Of a stretch of 6,474 bases of DNA, positions 5,664-6,474 are shown piece by piece. This stretch comes from JBGOTP01 sp041476545 (GTDB lineage: Bacteria; Acidobacteriota; Vicinamibacteria; Vicinamibacterales; CAVVIG01), in assembly GCA_041476545.1 (NCBI GenBank), contig JBGOTP010000293.1, positions 1-6,474 of the forward strand, in the 5' to 3' direction. Made by a program: the position numbers and the translations under genes. Numbering within the stretch: position 1 is the stretch's first letter; each line of letters opens with the position of its first letter. The notes beneath the pieces were generated by a model, which saw only the letters and a program-made list of their open reading frames with translations, had not been told where the DNA came from and searched no databases.

Positions 5664-5887
5664 GCGTGCCAGCGGGCCCCTGGCGCGCCCCCCAGTGTGG
5701 TGACTGGATCGAAGTAGAAGCCGAGATGATGGCTTGGGTCGGCGACAACCTCACCTCCGATCGCGGGAACAAAGCCTTCCGCCGGAGCACGCTTCGTGAG
5801 TGCGAGGAAATTGTCCCAGTCCCGTTGTCGACTGAATCCGATCCACACTTCGTCACGGTGACCGTCACGGTCTGTCCCGAAGTCTGA
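5660..5887 (+). CDS. 75-aa ORF, unrecognised
   Basis: ATG 5660 overlaps the preceding stop as ATGA. The protein starts MSVPAGPWRAPQCGDWIEVE and ends in a striking alternating run (HFVTVTVTVCPEV), likely a beta strand. It has three cysteines (C13, C48, C72), with no signal peptide and no transmembrane segment. Codon usage is G/C-ending like the other genes. The stop at 5885-5887 is three bases from the stop of the converging lipoprotein gene on the other strand. It could be the last gene of a three-gene unit or the C-terminal part of a frameshifted larger protein; it shares its frame with the 5207 lipoprotein. Confidence 0.45.
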   Translation: MSVPAGPWRAPQCGDWIEVEAEMMAWVGDNLTSDRGNKAFRRSTLRECEEIVPVPLSTESDPHFVTVTVTVCPEV

Positions 5888-5890
5888 CGC

Positions 5891-6043
5891 TCAAACATTC
5901 GCGACCGTTCCGAAGGCCGGGTCATCACGGCCTGGTATCCGTGGCGATCCAGTCGCGTGATTACCTCCGCCGCCGTCGCCACACGCACAGAGCACAAGAG
6001 AGAGGAAGGCGATCATCGCAATCCCGGAGTGCCGCGTTGTCAT
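5891..6043 (-). CDS. 50-aa predicted lipoprotein with strong Shine-Dalgarno
   Basis: From ATG 6043 the minus strand encodes MTTRHSGIAMIAFLSLVLCA, then CGDGGGGN, ending …GTVANV and a stop at 5891-5893. Basic start, hydrophobic core and lipobox L-C-A-C (lipidation at C21), followed by the D/G-rich linker typical of lipoproteins. GAGGTGA (6054-6048) lies 4 bases before the ATG, the best ribosome site near any intact gene here. The mature part is only 30 residues. It may be a true small lipoprotein or the 5' end of a larger one cut by a frameshift, since the adjacent minus frame stays open past it. It lies directly downstream of, and co-oriented with, the IS630 transposase. Confidence 0.6.
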   Translation of the reverse strand: MTTRHSGIAMIAFLSLVLCACGDGGGGNHATGSPRIPGRDDPAFGTVANV

Positions 6044-6065
6044 GATCTCACCTCATCCACTGTTA

Positions 6066-6474
6066 TTGAGCGCTGCGTAAGTAATAGAAAGTCAGGACGC
6101 ACGCAACGGCGGCAGATCGGACGTGAGAAGGAAGCTGCGTAGCAGGGCCGGCGAGCGCCGCGTGGTGCGCGCGAGGTGTGTGAGATCCGCGAGCAGATCG
6201 TCGATCGTCATCGGGCAGCCATTGGCGAGCCGCGCCTTGAAGTGGTTCCAGACCTGCTCGTCGGGGTTGAGCTCGGGGGCGTACGCGGGAAACCGTTCGA
6301 GCTGCAGGCGCGGATGCCGGGCGCACAGCGCGCGGATGGCGGGGCCCTGGTGAATCGACCCGCCGTCCCAGAGGAGGATGACGGGTCCGTGCAGGTGCCG
6401 CAGCAGCAGGCGGAGGAACACGGCGACCTCGACATGGCTGATGTTGGCGAAGTGAAAGTGGCAGTAGAGCCCGA
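6066..6474 (-). mobile_element. IS630-family element, right part outside window
   Basis: This covers the transposase C-terminal half plus a short non-coding end. IS630 elements insert at TA, and a TA occurs at 6064-6065 just outside GAGCGCTGCGTAAGTAATAG (6069-6088), which I take as the candidate terminal repeat. The exact end and the partner repeat cannot be confirmed because the other end is outside the window. Confidence 0.55.
6092..6474 (-). CDS. IS630-family transposase, C-terminal half (5' end off right edge)
   Basis: The minus frame is open from the window edge to TGA 6092-6094, with 126 full codons visible. GTG 6421 is not the real start, because 17 more in-frame codons of conserved sequence (GLYCHFHFANISHVEVAVFL) precede it. 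DDE_3-type superfamily motifs are clear. HGPVILLWDGGSIHQGP carries the second catalytic aspartate (visible residue 36). FPAYAPELNPDEQVWNHFK carries the catalytic glutamate (residue 72), 36 positions further, as expected for the IS630/Tc1-mariner fold. The first aspartate and the helix-turn-helix DNA-binding domain lie outside. No frameshift is seen in this part, so the element may be active. Transcription would run toward the small lipoprotein gene at 6043. Confidence 0.93.
   Translation of the reverse strand, partial: GLYCHFHFANISHVEVAVFLRLLLRHLHGPVILLWDGGSIHQGPAIRALCARHPRLQLERFPAYAPELNPDEQVWNHFKARLANGCPMTIDDLLADLTHLARTTRRSPALLRSFLLTSDLPPLRAS

Noticed and set aside
5850..5880. Repetitive GTCACGGTGACCGTCACGG as a possible terminator or operator
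   Set aside because: It lies inside the end of the 75-aa ORF, is explained by the VTVTVTV codons, and has no T-tract.
5396..5997. Minus-strand ORFs of 150 and 117 codons opposite the small gene cluster
   Set aside because: No recognisable domains or ribosome sites. The plus-strand ORFs have a clear lipobox and overlapping start/stop architecture.

Overview
The window comes from a high-GC Gram-negative bacterium. It encodes several proteins with lipoprotein signal peptides, prefers G or C at third codon positions, and carries a plant-type threonine synthase like those of deltaproteobacterial-grade lineages. Placement in the Myxococcota/Desulfobacterota/Binatota range is an inference; nothing here fixes the taxon. 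The locus looks like an accessory, recombination-scarred stretch beside a housekeeping gene. Intact small genes of unknown function alternate with truncated pieces of genes and mobile elements.

Layout from left to right. 1-921 (minus) is the first 307 codons of threonine synthase (thrC), running off the left edge. 922-1990 has no convincing intact gene. It holds the N-terminal remnant of an IS91-type transposase (about 1302-1478) abutting a remnant resembling the DUF5372 family found beside transposases (about 1486-1587). 1992-2675 (plus) encodes a HEAT-repeat protein with two C-terminal membrane segments. Its last six codons and stop lie inside an antisense remnant of a nitroreductase gene (2656-2760, minus), which keeps its start codon and Shine-Dalgarno. 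2908-4169 (plus) is a pair of overlapping genes for predicted envelope lipoproteins of unknown function.

4170-4465 holds an orphan purine-rich ribosome-binding-like tract and a doubtful 62-codon ORF. A strong hairpin (4466-4511) follows, and a mid-section of mfd (transcription-repair coupling factor) starts directly at its right arm and is cut off at about 5032. By chance that fragment reads in frame into a genuine small lipoprotein gene starting at 5207, so an automatic call would give a false 325-aa chimera. The lipoprotein gene overlaps a 64-aa ORF, which overlaps a 75-aa ORF, suggesting a compact coupled cluster (5207-5887). On the opposite strand, a 50-aa lipoprotein gene with a strong Shine-Dalgarno (5891-6043) lies directly downstream of an IS630-family transposase that runs off the right edge.

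How the genes work together: thrC makes threonine. The IS91, DUF5372-like, nitroreductase and mfd pieces are debris. The HEAT-membrane protein and the four lipoproteins point to the cell envelope, but no pathway can be assigned from sequence alone. I found no tRNA, rRNA, CRISPR array or complete known defence system.
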